Assembly (NCBI GenBank): GCA_910575795.1
Contig: CAJTGE010000035.1
Coordinates: 1 to 64,000 of the forward strand
Direction: 5' to 3'
DNA from: Clostridiaceae bacterium
Lineage (GTDB): Bacteria > Bacillota > Clostridia > Lachnospirales > Lachnospiraceae
Length of the DNA: 64,000 bases
This document shows positions 50,827 through 58,958 of this stretch, piece by piece (the stretch's first letter is position 1; the number at the start of each line of letters is the position of its first letter). The notes under the pieces were generated by a model. The model saw only the letters and a list, made by a program, of their open reading frames with translations. It was not told where the DNA came from and searched no databases. The translations under genes and the position numbers were made by a program.

Positions 50827-52263
50827 ATGTATGATATTATCGTAATCGGCGCAGGTGTATCCGGATGTGCGGCGGCCAGAGAGCTTTCGCGCTACCAGGC
50901 AGATATCTGCGTTGTGGACAAAGAGGAAGACGTCTGCTGCGGCACCTCAAAGGCCAACAGCGCTATCGTCCATGCGGGCTATGACGCGGCAGAGGGCTCT
51001 TTGATGGCAAAGCTGAATGTAGAGGGAAACCTCATGATGGAGCAGCTTTCCAGGGATCTGGATTTCTCGTTCCGGAGAAACGGTTCCCTGGTTCTGTGCA
51101 TGCGCGAGGAGGATCGCCCCAACCTGGAAGCTCTGTATGAGAGAGGCGTGAAGAACGGCGTAAAGGATCTGCGGATCCTGACAAAAGAGGAAGTAAAGGA
51201 GATGGAGCCCAACGTAACGGACAATATGGTGGGCGCGCTCTATGCCCCCACGGGCGGCATCGTATGTCCTTTTGGCCTGACCATCGCCCTGGCGGAAAAT
51301 GCGGCCATGAACGGCGTGGAGTTCAAATTCAACACAGAGGTTGAGAATATCGTAAAGACAGACGAGGGCTTTGAGCTGACAACCAGCCAGGGCGTTCTGA
51401 AGGCGAAATATGTGGTAAATGCAGCCGGCGTTCATGCGGATCGCTTCCACAATATGATGAGCGCAGAGAAGATCCATATCACGCCAAGGCGAGGCGATTA
51501 CTGCCTGCTTGACAAGACGGCCGGGGATCTGGTGGACAAGACGATCTTCACCCTGCCGGGCAAGTTCGGCAAGGGTATCCTTGTGACGCCGACGGTACAC
51601 GGCAATCTTCTGCTCGGCCCGACTGCGATTGACATCGACGATCCGGAGGGAACCAATACGACGAGAGAGGGCCTGGACGAGGTGATTGGAAAGGCCCAGA
51701 ACAGCGTAAACAACATCCCCATGCGGCAGGTGATCACCTCCTTTGCAGGACTGCGCGCCCATGAGGATCAGCATGAGTTTGTCATTAAGGAGTTAGAGGA
51801 CTGCAAGGGCTTTATCGACTGCGCCGGGATCGAGTCCCCGGGTCTTTCCAGCAGCCCGGCGATCGGTAAGATGGTGGCGGATATTCTGAAGGAGAAGGCC
51901 GGCTTAAAGGAGAAGGATGACTTCATCGCCACCAGAAAAGGTATTGTGGATCCCAAGGAGCTCTCAAAAGAAGAGTATTCCAAACTGATTAAAGAAAATC
52001 CGGCCTACGGCAATATTATCTGCCGCTGCGAGACTATATCCGAGGGTGAGATTTTAGACGCCATCCACCGTCCGCTGGGGGCGAAGTCCTTAGACGGTGT
52101 GAAGCGCCGCACCAGAGCGGGCATGGGACGCTGCCAGGCAGGCTTCTGCTCACCGAGAACCATGGAGATTCTTGCAAGAGAATTGAATATGGATATGGGC
52201 GAGATCACGAAATCAGGCGGCGAGTCTAAGATTATTGTCGGAATCGACAAGGATAAACTGTAA
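50827..52263 (+). CDS. Anaerobic glycerol-3-phosphate dehydrogenase, GlpA-like
   Basis: This 478-residue protein joins a DAO-type FAD oxidase domain (IIVIGAGVSGCAAARELSRY at residues 4-23; FAGLRAHEDQHEF; GIESPGLSSSPAIG) to a C-terminal BFD-like [2Fe-2S] domain with CRCET and GRCQAGFCSP (four Cys). It oxidises glycerol-3-phosphate to dihydroxyacetone phosphate. ATG 50827 has GGCAGGAGG upstream; the open frame back to 50719 lies in the leader. It works with the next two genes as a three-part enzyme. Confidence 0.92.
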   Translation: MYDIIVIGAGVSGCAAARELSRYQADICVVDKEEDVCCGTSKANSAIVHAGYDAAEGSLMAKLNVEGNLMMEQLSRDLDFSFRRNGSLVLCMREEDRPNLEALYERGVKNGVKDLRILTKEEVKEMEPNVTDNMVGALYAPTGGIVCPFGLTIALAENAAMNGVEFKFNTEVENIVKTDEGFELTTSQGVLKAKYVVNAAGVHADRFHNMMSAEKIHITPRRGDYCLLDKTAGDLVDKTIFTLPGKFGKGILVTPTVHGNLLLGPTAIDIDDPEGTNTTREGLDEVIGKAQNSVNNIPMRQVITSFAGLRAHEDQHEFVIKELEDCKGFIDCAGIESPGLSSSPAIGKMVADILKEKAGLKEKDDFIATRKGIVDPKELSKEEYSKLIKENPAYGNIICRCETISEGEILDAIHRPLGAKSLDGVKRRTRAGMGRCQAGFCSPRTMEILARELNMDMGEITKSGGESKIIVGIDKDKL

Positions 52264-52274
52264 GGAGGGGAACC

Positions 52275-53540
52275 ATGAGATCCTATGATATTGTAATAAT
52301 CGGCGGCGGCCCGGCGGGACTGGCGGCAGCGGCGGCTGCAAAAAAGAGCGGAATCGACAGCATTCTGATCCTGGAGCGCGACAAGGAGCTGGGCGGAATC
52401 CTGAACCAGTGCATCCACAACGGCTTTGGCCTGCACACCTTCAAGGAGGAGCTGACAGGGCCGGAATATGCAAGGCGTTTCATTAATGAAGTAGAAGAAC
52501 TGAAGATCGAGTATTACCTGAATACCATGGTTATCGACATCAGCCATGAAAAGGTTGTGACAGCCATGAACCGCGGGGAGGGCCTGTTTGAGATTCAGGC
52601 AAAAGCTGTGATCCTTGCCATGGGCTGCCGCGAACGCGCCAGAGGCGCGCTCAACATCCCGGGCTACCGTCCGGCCGGCATCTTCTCCGCCGGCACGGCG
52701 CAGCGTCTGGTGAACATGGAAGGCTATATGCCGGGGCGCAAGGTGGTTATCTTAGGATCCGGCGATATCGGGCTTATCATGGCGCGGCGCATGACCTTAG
52801 AGGGCGCTCAGGTGCAGGTAGTGGCAGAGCTGATGCCATATTCTGGAGGACTCAAGAGAAATATTGTGCAGTGTCTGGATGATTTCGGCATCCCGTTAAA
52901 GCTGAGCCATACGGTTGTGGATATCCGCGGCAAATACAGGGTAGAGGGCATCACCATCGCCGAGGTGGATTCCCATGGCAAACCGGTTCCCGGCACGGAA
53001 GAGGACTATGACTGCGATACGCTGCTTCTCTCCTGCGGCCTGATTCCGGAAAATGAGCTTTCCAGGGGAATGGGCGTGGACATCGAGCCTGTGACCTCCG
53101 GCCCGTCCGTCAATGAGAGCCTGGAGACAAATATCGACGGCGTGTTTGCCTGCGGAAATGTGCTCCACGTGCATGATCTGGTGGACTATGTGTCAGAGGA
53201 GGCCACCACAGCCGGCCATAACGCGGCGAAATACGTGCAGGGCAGCCTCGCGAAGGGCAGCGGGAAAGAGATCAAGCTGGTTCCCACGGGAGGCGTACGC
53301 TATACGGTGCCGAAGACGATCGACGTGGATCGCATGGCAGAGGAGCTGACCGTCCGCTTCCGCGTCGGCAATGTGTATAAGAACTGTTTTATCAGTGTAT
53401 ACTTCGACGATGAGCAGGTCGTACACAGAAAGAGGCCGGTTATGGCCCCCGGCGAGATGGAGGATGTGAAGTTCAAGAAGGAAAAGCTGGCTTCCTATCC
53501 TGATTTAAAGACAATCACAATAAAGATCGAGGAGGCATAA
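52275..53540 (+). CDS. FAD/NAD-binding oxidoreductase subunit
   Basis: This 421-residue pyridine-nucleotide-disulfide-type flavoprotein has FAD motif IIGGGPAGLAAAAAA, a Cys-containing INQC-like block (GGILNQCIHNGFG), a second nucleotide motif (VILGSGDIGLIMARRM) and the FAD end DGVFACGNVLHVHD. It lies eleven bases after the GlpA-like gene and four before DUF1667, an order repeated in many clostridia. It probably passes electrons from the dehydrogenase to NAD or a quinone-free acceptor. Confidence 0.9.
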   Translation: MRSYDIVIIGGGPAGLAAAAAAKKSGIDSILILERDKELGGILNQCIHNGFGLHTFKEELTGPEYARRFINEVEELKIEYYLNTMVIDISHEKVVTAMNRGEGLFEIQAKAVILAMGCRERARGALNIPGYRPAGIFSAGTAQRLVNMEGYMPGRKVVILGSGDIGLIMARRMTLEGAQVQVVAELMPYSGGLKRNIVQCLDDFGIPLKLSHTVVDIRGKYRVEGITIAEVDSHGKPVPGTEEDYDCDTLLLSCGLIPENELSRGMGVDIEPVTSGPSVNESLETNIDGVFACGNVLHVHDLVDYVSEEATTAGHNAAKYVQGSLAKGSGKEIKLVPTGGVRYTVPKTIDVDRMAEELTVRFRVGNVYKNCFISVYFDDEQVVHRKRPVMAPGEMEDVKFKKEKLASYPDLKTITIKIEEA

Positions 53541-53544
53541 GAAT

Positions 53545-53910
53545 ATGGAAAAGAGAGAATTGATCTGTATCGGCTGCCCTCTGGGATGCATGATTCAGGT
53601 AGAGATGGACGGCGCAGAGGTGGTAAGCGTTACGGGGAATACCTGCAAGCGCGGCGATGACTATGCCCGCAAGGAGGTAACGAATCCGACCCGGATTGTG
53701 ACCTCCATCGTCAATGTCACAGGCGGCCATCTGGATATGGTTTCCGTGAAGACAAAATCCGATATACCGAAGGGGAAAATTTTTGACTGCGTGAAGGCGC
53801 TCAAGGGAGTAACCGTGGAAGCTCCGGTGCATATCGGGGATGTGATCGTATCCGACGTGGCAGGGACCGGCGTGGATATTATCGCGACGAAAGAGATTTT
53901 TGTTAAATAA
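53545..53910 (+). CDS. DUF1667 protein, third subunit of the glycerol-3-phosphate dehydrogenase
   Basis: This 121-residue protein has Cys pairs at the start (LICIGCPLGCMIQVE, then GNTCKRGDDYA near residue 36), likely an iron-sulfur or zinc site, followed by a beta-rich domain. DUF1667 genes nearly always follow the two flavoprotein genes as here; it is thought to be the small electron-transfer subunit, though I know of no firm biochemistry. GGAGG lies eight bases or so before the start. It is last in the operon. Confidence 0.88.
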   Translation: MEKRELICIGCPLGCMIQVEMDGAEVVSVTGNTCKRGDDYARKEVTNPTRIVTSIVNVTGGHLDMVSVKTKSDIPKGKIFDCVKALKGVTVEAPVHIGDVIVSDVAGTGVDIIATKEIFVK

Positions 53911-53924
53911 GAGGTATGGAGATT

Positions 53925-53960
53925 GGGCCTCCCGCGCAGTAGCGGGGGGCCTTATTTGTT
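53925..53960 (+). terminator. Terminator of the glycerol operon
   Basis: GGCCTCCCGC and GCGGGGGGCC pair around a six-base loop, followed by TTATTTGTTGTTTT. Confidence 0.88.
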
Positions 53961-54120
53961 GTTTTGATGGGTTTGTTACGGATATACTGCCTGCTTCCGG
54001 CTGCGCGTGGCGGCCCTTTTGCATAATGCCTGTCAAAAGCAATTCATAAACCGCAGGATGTTTTGGCAAATATCCACAGTTTTTTTCCGATTTTAAACGA
54101 TTCTTTAGCGGAGTGCAAGG

Positions 54121-54149
54121 TTGTAAGAGGAGGATAAACTTGCTATAAT
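54121..54149 (+). promoter_or_regulatory. Promoter of the NhaD-like carrier gene
   Basis: TTGTAA (54121-54126), a 17-base spacer and a perfect TATAAT (54144-54149) lie about 60 bases before the ATG. Confidence 0.8.
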
Positions 54150-54210
54150 GGGTGGCTGAGCAAGAAGATTTTTCAGACTAAAAATGAAGTAGAAGTGGAG
54201 GAGTTATGAA

Positions 54211-55656
54211 ATGAAACGATTGCTTGCATTCTGCGTGAGTCTTGCGTTTCTGCTGTTTTGCAGTCCTGCGGGGGCGATGGCAGCGGATGGGCTGGCGGCA
54301 GAGACGGCCGGTTCCGGGCTTTTGTGGCTGTGTATTCCCTTTGCGGGGCTTCTTCTGTGCATTGCTGTGCTTCCTCTTGTGAAGCCGGAATGGTGGGAGG
54401 AGCATCAGCCGCATGCAGTGGCTCTGTGGTCCGTGCTGTTTGCCGTTCCCTTTGCTGTCATGTTTGGCGCGGGAGCCGCTTTGGAGACGATCCTGGAATG
54501 TCTGATAAATGATTATCTGACCTTTATCATCCTGCTGTTCGGCCTGTTCTGCGTTTCGGGTAATATTACCATGTCAGGCGATCTGGCGGGCTCGCCGCGG
54601 GTAAATGTGGGGCTTTTGGCACTGGGGACGCTGCTCTCGAGCTGGATTGGGACAACGGGCGCGAGTATGCTGATGGTCCGCCCTGTGATTAAGATGAATT
54701 CCTGGAGAAAAAGGAAGCGCCATATTATCATCTTCTTTATTTTCCTGGTGTCCAATATCGGCGGCTGCCTGACGCCGATCGGCGATCCGCCTCTTTTGAT
54801 GGGCTTTATGCGCGGCGTTCCGTTTTTCTGGAGCCTGCATCTGTTTCCGCTCCTGCTGTTTAATATGGCGGTGCTGCTGTTCCTGTTTTACTGGATTGAC
54901 CGGCGCGCGTACCGGAAGGATATCGCGACCGGCTTAAAGCCGGACATCAGCAAGCCGGGTACAGAGGTGAAGATCCGCGGGGCGCATAACCTGATTTTCC
55001 TGGTGATGATCGTGGCCGCTGTGATCTTGAGCGGTATGCTGCCGTCGCTCCCGGCTTTTCAGGACGCGTCGGGCCATGTGCGCGGTATCCATCTGTACGG
55101 CGAGGTGACGCTCGGATATCCGGCTCTGATCGAGATTGTGATAATTTTAACGGCGGCGTTCCTGTCATTCCGAACGACAAAAGCGGAGATCCGCAGGGCG
55201 AACCACTTTACCTGGGGCGCGATCCATGAGGTTGCGGTGCTGTTTATCGGTATTTTTATCACCATGCAGCCTGCGCTGATGCTTTTAAAGGCCAACGGCG
55301 CGAACCTGGGTATCACAGAGCCGGCGCAGATGTTCTGGACCACGGGCCTTCTGTCCAGTTTTCTGGACAATACGCCGACGTATCTGGTGTTCCTGACGAC
55401 GGCCGGGGCTTTGCATTTTACAGAAGGGATGGCCACCTCGCTGGGAATGGTGCCCCTTAAGATGCTGACCGCGATTTCAGCGGGCGCGGTTTTCATGGGC
55501 GCCAATACGTATATTGGAAATGCGCCGAATTTTATGGTAAAATCAATTGCAGATGAAAATGGTGTCAATATGCCGTCCTTTTTTGGGTATCTCGTATGGT
55601 CGTTTGGAATCCTGATTCCGGTGTTCATGCTGGATATGGCGTTATTCTTTCTATAA
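54211..55656 (+). CDS. NhaD/ArsB-superfamily ion transporter
   Basis: This 481-residue membrane protein has a signal-like first helix and about twelve more. Motifs match the sodium:proton antiporter NhaD / ion-transporter superfamily: SSWIGTTGASMLMVRP, NIGGCLTPIGDPPLLMGF and SSFLDNTPTYLVFL, with GANTYIGNAPNFMVKSIA near the end. It likely exchanges Na+ for H+ at the membrane, though a dicarboxylate role cannot be excluded. The ATG at 54211 has GTGGAGGAG upstream. A gene for a kinase-like protein follows after 15 bases. Confidence 0.88.
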   Translation: MKRLLAFCVSLAFLLFCSPAGAMAADGLAAETAGSGLLWLCIPFAGLLLCIAVLPLVKPEWWEEHQPHAVALWSVLFAVPFAVMFGAGAALETILECLINDYLTFIILLFGLFCVSGNITMSGDLAGSPRVNVGLLALGTLLSSWIGTTGASMLMVRPVIKMNSWRKRKRHIIIFFIFLVSNIGGCLTPIGDPPLLMGFMRGVPFFWSLHLFPLLLFNMAVLLFLFYWIDRRAYRKDIATGLKPDISKPGTEVKIRGAHNLIFLVMIVAAVILSGMLPSLPAFQDASGHVRGIHLYGEVTLGYPALIEIVIILTAAFLSFRTTKAEIRRANHFTWGAIHEVAVLFIGIFITMQPALMLLKANGANLGITEPAQMFWTTGLLSSFLDNTPTYLVFLTTAGALHFTEGMATSLGMVPLKMLTAISAGAVFMGANTYIGNAPNFMVKSIADENGVNMPSFFGYLVWSFGILIPVFMLDMALFFL

Positions 55657-55671
55657 AGGAGGGGACAGGAA

Positions 55672-56733
55672 ATGCAGAAGGAGCAAAATAATGAAGCCTT
55701 TGTCAGAGAGCTGGCGGAGTGCATCTATGATCTGGACGCCGAGGTTTACAGCCAGATCGGTTCATCCCTGGGGCGCGTCTTTAACCGCGACAGGGAGCGG
55801 TGCGTGCGGGAGCTGACCGAGCTTTTGACCACCCGTCCCCAGGGGCATCTCGTGCGGAGCGAGCTGGCCCTGATTGCAAATATGGCGCGCACGATTCCGG
55901 ATCGCGCGGAGAAAAAGCTGGTTATGACTGAGTATAACCGGATCCTCACAGAGGTCATGAAGCTTCCCGGAAACTTTGTAAGCGGGGACGTCATTGACCC
56001 GGAGCTTGCAAAGCTGAATGTTTTGAATCTCCAGAACCGTTTTTCAGAAAATGATCACCTGATTATCTGTATTAGCTGGGGCTATGCCAGCGGAGGCGTG
56101 GATGTCGGGTTCAAGCTGGCGGATAAGCTGAAGATCAATTATTACGATGAAGAGATTTTCCAGGCCGTGCTAAAGCGCCTGGAGGCGGAGAAGGGCACGG
56201 TGCAGGATTCAGTCCATTATACAGGCGATCTGGGCTTAAACAGCCCCACCAGTGTGTTTGAATCAGCGAGCAATCTGACGCTGCGCCAGCATTTCCGGGA
56301 ATTCAGCCGCTATCACGGGCTTTCCAAGCGGGATGCGGTATTCTTTAACCAGAGCGATCTGCTGTGCGATATGGCGAAAAAAGAGGACTTCATCATCATG
56401 GGACGGTGCGGGAATGCGATTATGACCAACAACCAGATTCCCCACATCAGTATCTATATCACAGCGCCCTTTGAACAGCGGGTGCGCCATGCCTGTGAGA
56501 TCAATAATATACAGGCCGGGAAGGCGAGCCGTCTTATAAAGCGGCTGGATCGGAAGCATGCGCGTTACTATAACTTTTATACCAGCCGGAAATGGGGGCA
56601 TGCGAATAACTATGATCTGTGCATTAACACAGCGAGCTATGGCATAGACGGGACGGTAGACTTTATTCTGCGGATGATTGACCGCGGGCATATCGGGATC
56701 CGGGGTGTGAAGGCGCAGGACGTGAAGGCGTGA
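55672..56733 (+). CDS. Cytidylate-kinase-like family protein
   Basis: The C-terminal ~200 residues of this 353-residue protein match the cytidylate-kinase-like family: ISWGYASGGVDVGFKLADKL as a nucleotide-binding loop, NYYDEEIF, IIMGRCGNAI and DRKHARYYNFYT. Usual relatives read GSGGREIG in the loop; here it is ASGGVDVG, so activity may be altered. The N-terminal ~125 residues are a separate helical domain. It follows the ion transporter by 15 bases, with GGAGG upstream, and has its own terminator. Substrate is unknown. Confidence 0.8.
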   Translation: MQKEQNNEAFVRELAECIYDLDAEVYSQIGSSLGRVFNRDRERCVRELTELLTTRPQGHLVRSELALIANMARTIPDRAEKKLVMTEYNRILTEVMKLPGNFVSGDVIDPELAKLNVLNLQNRFSENDHLIICISWGYASGGVDVGFKLADKLKINYYDEEIFQAVLKRLEAEKGTVQDSVHYTGDLGLNSPTSVFESASNLTLRQHFREFSRYHGLSKRDAVFFNQSDLLCDMAKKEDFIIMGRCGNAIMTNNQIPHISIYITAPFEQRVRHACEINNIQAGKASRLIKRLDRKHARYYNFYTSRKWGHANNYDLCINTASYGIDGTVDFILRMIDRGHIGIRGVKAQDVKA

Positions 56734-56739
56734 GAGAAA

Positions 56740-56787
56740 GCCGCCGTAAACAGGTTGTCGGATATGGCCTGTTTACGGCGGCTTTTT
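56740..56787 (+). terminator. Strong rho-independent terminator
   Basis: GCCGCCGTAAACAGG pairs perfectly over 15 bases with CCTGTTTACGGCGGC, followed by five T's. It ends the transporter/kinase-like operon. Confidence 0.95.
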
Positions 56788-56790
56788 GGT

Positions 56791-56923
56791 GTAACAGTTC
56801 AGACAACCTGAACTGTTACGGCATCTGCCCATGAAAATCGCTTCGCGATGGGGCTGATATCTGCTGCTGCCACGTTTTTGTACGGTCTGCGCAGCAAGTG
56901 CGCAGACATGTCTGAACGGTTAC
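56791..56923. repeat. GTAACAGTTCAG palindrome plus distant second arm
   Basis: GTAACAGTTCAG (56791-56802) and CTGAACTGTTAC (56808-56819) form a perfect 12-base hairpin with loop ACAAC. A further CTGAACGGTTAC at 56912-56923 could pair instead, enclosing hairpins such as AATCGCTTCGCGAT and TCTGCGCAGCAAGTGCGCAGA. The arrangement of short and long arms resembles the element at 30390-30546. Confidence 0.75.
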
Positions 56924-57029
56924 TTTTTGGTTACGGTTCAAACGCTGCCAAAAGCGGGGCGTTTCTGTGAATACAGCGGGGCAGCCGCGGGCAGCAGGCC
57001 CTCCGGGCCAAACGCTGGGGCGGGTTCTG

Positions 57030-57557
57030 TTAAAACTCGGGTTCAATTAAGCCGTACGTATTGCCTTTTCTCTTGTATACGACATTGACCTGCTCGGTTT
57101 CGGAGTTCAGGAATACGTAGAAGGCATGTCCCAGAAGCTCCATCTGTACGCAGGCTTCTTCGGGATCCATGGGTTTCATGGCAAATTTTTTCACTTTTAC
57201 TATCTCTATACCGTCGTCGGCTTCATAGTCCTCATTTATAAAGAGATCGGAGAAGGCGACGGCCGCCTGTTTTTTGTCTATGATTTTATTCTTATATTTT
57301 TTGAGCTGACGTTCAATGATTTCTTCCACCAGATCAATGGATACATACATGTCATTGCTGTGCTGCTCGGCACGAATGATCGTGCCCTTGACAGGGATGG
57401 TAACTTCGATCTTCTGGCGGTCCTTTTCGACGCTTAAGGTGATAACCGCCTCTGTGTCTTGGTTAAAGTACCGCTCCAGCTTGCCGATCTTGTCCTCAAC
57501 AGCCGCCTTGAGCGCCGGTGTAACCTCGATATTTCTTCCAGTAATCTTATAACGCAT
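57030..57557 (-). CDS. hpf: Ribosome hibernation promoting factor, long form
   Basis: This 175-residue protein has the N-terminal ribosome-binding S30AE domain (RYKITGRNIEVTPALKAAVEDKI) and the C-terminal dimerisation domain (KKFAMKPMDPEEACVQMELL through NVVYKRKGNTYGLIEPEF). The long form pairs 70S ribosomes into inactive 100S dimers in slow growth. I chose ATG 57557, eight bases after AGGAG, over ATG 57563, which is too close to it. It is transcribed alone on the minus strand. Confidence 0.95.
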   Translation of the reverse strand: MRYKITGRNIEVTPALKAAVEDKIGKLERYFNQDTEAVITLSVEKDRQKIEVTIPVKGTIIRAEQHSNDMYVSIDLVEEIIERQLKKYKNKIIDKKQAAVAFSDLFINEDYEADDGIEIVKVKKFAMKPMDPEEACVQMELLGHAFYVFLNSETEQVNVVYKRKGNTYGLIEPEF

Positions 57558-57587
57558 AATCATCGCTCCTTTTTTTGGGATATATTT

Positions 57588-57616
57588 AGTATAGCACTTT
57601 TGGGTGTAAAATTCAA
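57588..57616 (-). promoter_or_regulatory. Promoter of hpf
   Basis: On the minus strand TTGAAT (57611-57616), a 17-base spacer and TATACT (57588-57593) lie 30 bases upstream of the hpf start. Confidence 0.8.
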
Positions 57617-57821
57617 GACAGGCCGCAAAATTGTTAAGACAATTATTCGGAATTTTTTGCGATAATTTTAAATTAGTTTGGCCCGGCTGTGTTGATTCAT
57701 TTCTTTTTTGTCAAGGGAAATGCTTGTATTTTTTGGCGAAATTTGAAAGTTTATGACATATATACAAAAATTTCAGTGGGGAAAAACGGGTGTTGAAAGC
57801 TGGTGATAAACATTAAAAAAA

Positions 57822-57936
57822 TGTGGATAATGTGGATAACTTGGTGCATAACTGTTTTTTCCTTTAAAATGGACAAGATAGGATGTGAATAACTTTTTGA
57901 TAATGTTTGTGGAAAAGGTGTGGATAGTGTGGATAA
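57822..57936 (+). promoter_or_regulatory. Cluster of DnaA boxes
   Basis: In 115 bases there are four exact matches to TGTGNATAA (reverse complement of the DnaA box TTATNCACA), at 57822-57830, 57831-57839, 57884-57892 and 57928-57936. Near matches lie at 57908 (TGTGGAAAA) and 57919 (TGTGGATAG). All face the same way, and 57822/57831 and 57919/57928 form two head-to-tail pairs. The flanking DNA is very AT-rich. No dnaA or dnaN gene is near, so this is more likely a DnaA-binding regulatory or titration locus than oriC; an origin of an integrated element is also possible. Confidence 0.75.
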
Positions 57937-58015
57937 GCGAAGAAGAGAACAGGTTTTTTGTGCATTTTGTCAGAAGGGTGAAGAAAGCCCGGGAACAGGC
58001 TTTGAATCAGATGCA

Positions 58016-58044
58016 ACTGCGCTTTTGTCATAAAAAAGCGCAGT
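58016..58044. repeat. Hairpin ACTGCGCTTTT / AAAAGCGCAGT
   Basis: An 11-base perfect stem lies 26 bases past the stop of the minus-strand regulator gene. Its stem contains the T run rather than following it, so it is a doubtful terminator. Confidence 0.55.
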
Positions 58045-58069
58045 CGGAAGATTGTGGACGGATAGCATG

Positions 58070-58246
58070 TTATTCAATTTTTCCGTGTTTTTTCTCATGT
58101 TCTAATATAGATTGCCTGATGAGATAAAGAATCTGCCCATTGATCGATCGTCCTTCATATTCTGACAGGAGTTTCAGCTTGTGGTGTGTGTCACTATCTA
58201 TCCTTAAGCCCAGATATTTGCCTTTTCCAAGTGATGTTTCCTCCAT
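58070..58246 (-). CDS. Arc/MetJ-type ribbon-helix-helix DNA-binding protein
   Basis: This 58-residue minus-strand frame encodes a beta strand (KGKYLGLRIDSDTHHKL) and two helices (LKLLSEYEGRSINGQIL; IRQSILEHEKKHG), the pattern of Arc-family DNA-binding proteins, whose strand carries the DNA contacts. Such proteins often are autoregulating antitoxins or repressors. The ATG at 58246 has only a weak ribosome site. Repeated TTTAAGTAC words flank its promoter, consistent with autoregulation, and a broken frame lies divergently on the plus strand. Confidence 0.75.
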   Translation of the reverse strand: MEETSLGKGKYLGLRIDSDTHHKLKLLSEYEGRSINGQILYLIRQSILEHEKKHGKIE

Positions 58247-58253
58247 TTTGAAC

Positions 58254-58314
58254 TTTAAGTTTATTTTAAGTACATTTTGTGATATAATGCTAAAAATGGA
58301 CTTGATTTAAGTAC
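58254..58314. promoter_or_regulatory. Divergent promoter with repeated operator words
   Basis: TTTAAGTAC occurs at 58265-58273 and 58306-58314 (41 bases apart, about four turns), and TTTAAGT again at 58254-58260. A plus-strand TATAAT (58283-58288) lies between. This fits a ribbon-helix-helix operator controlling both the minus-strand regulator and the plus-strand frame at 58343. Confidence 0.55.
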
Positions 58315-58342
58315 GATTTATTTTAAACAAGGAGAAAATCAT

Positions 58343-58399
58343 ATGCGAAAGAGGCAAATGGAAAAAGGCAGGCAAAAAGATTCGCTTCTGCAATTCTAA
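58343..58399 (+). pseudogene. Short broken frame divergent from the regulator
   Basis: An ATG with AAGGAG eight bases upstream reads only 18 residues (MRKRQMEKGRQKDSLLQF) before a stop. Another frame continues in register as KRFASAILKYWISEAWNELD and stops near 58459. One lost or gained base could explain this, giving a small protein of about 39 residues, or the start of a longer lost one. No family recognised. Confidence 0.35.
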
Positions 58400-58553
58400 A
58401 ATATTGGATTTCTGAAGCATGGAATGAATTGGATCACCCAATTACTCAAATTTGACACTGTATGATAAGCAATTGATTAAAAGATATATATATCGGTACG
58501 AGTGCCTAATTAAAATAATGCTTTACTGTACTACATATTAATTCTAAAAATAT

Positions 58554-58602
58554 AGAGGAGAATTCCAGGCTGTGTTGTCTTACAATTCAGGGATTCTCCT
58601 CT
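58554..58602. repeat. Long hairpin in the upstream region of the peptide gene
   Basis: AGAGGAGAATTCC (58554-58566) pairs with GGGATTCTCCTCT (58590-58602) with one mismatch; a short T-containing stretch follows. It could end a transcript arriving from the left before the toxin-like gene. Confidence 0.55.
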
Positions 58603-58752
58603 TGTCAACATGGATTCGTTATTTTTTATGTTAGCAAATACAAATCTTTTTATAGAATAATCGGACATAACGTGCTATAATTCTTTTAGTCAGATTAGAA
58701 CAAGTAGGGGTAGTCTGTGGTTGTCCTTTCCGGAAACGGAAAGGAGGTCGGT

Positions 58753-58836
58753 ATGAACACGCTTGAAATACTTACATTGCTTATGGTCATTTTTACAGCA
58801 TTAACATACTTAGACAACAGAAACAACCGCAAGTAA
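58753..58836 (+). CDS. 27-residue membrane peptide, holin-like toxin family
   Basis: The ATG follows an excellent AAAGGAGG and encodes MNTLEILTLLMVIFTALTYL then DNRNNRK. It has one hydrophobic helix (residues 4-20) and a basic-polar tail, as in the small Firmicutes 'putative holin-like toxin' peptides (PF16935 type) with the MST/NTxExLxLM start. Such peptides damage the membrane when overproduced and are held back by an antisense RNA. A matching antisense promoter and terminator lie immediately downstream on the other strand. A TATAAT box is at about 58669. It is below usual gene-calling length. Confidence 0.75.
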   Translation: MNTLEILTLLMVIFTALTYLDNRNNRK

Positions 58837-58839
58837 CGA

Positions 58840-58952
58840 AAAAGACTGCCCTCTACTGCAATAGAGGGCAGCCTGTAACCAGTTAATTTTTAATAACAGT
58901 TTACTCGTTTCCGATTGCCAACCGTCGGACGTACCAATATCCCACGGTTTCT
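58840..58952 (-). ncRNA. Predicted antisense RNA, type I antitoxin
   Basis: A near-perfect minus-strand promoter (58959-58987) would start an RNA near 58952. It would end at a hairpin CTGCCCTCTA/TAGAGGGCAG (58846-58871), which on the minus strand is followed by TCTTTTTCG. The RNA would be about 110 bases, has no reading frame of note, and would overlap the 3' untranslated part of the toxin-like mRNA, the geometry of TxpA/RatA-type systems. Confidence 0.7.
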
Positions 58953-58958
58953 AAACTG

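Noticed and set aside
57640..58060. The DnaA-box region as the chromosomal oriC
   Set aside because: No dnaA, dnaN, rpmH or gyr genes are near, and gene orientation does not switch around it. I keep it as a DnaA-binding cluster only.
57885..58127. An 80-residue plus-strand frame across the DnaA boxes
   Set aside because: No ribosome site, odd composition, and it overlaps the hairpin and the minus-strand regulator gene; it is a chance frame.
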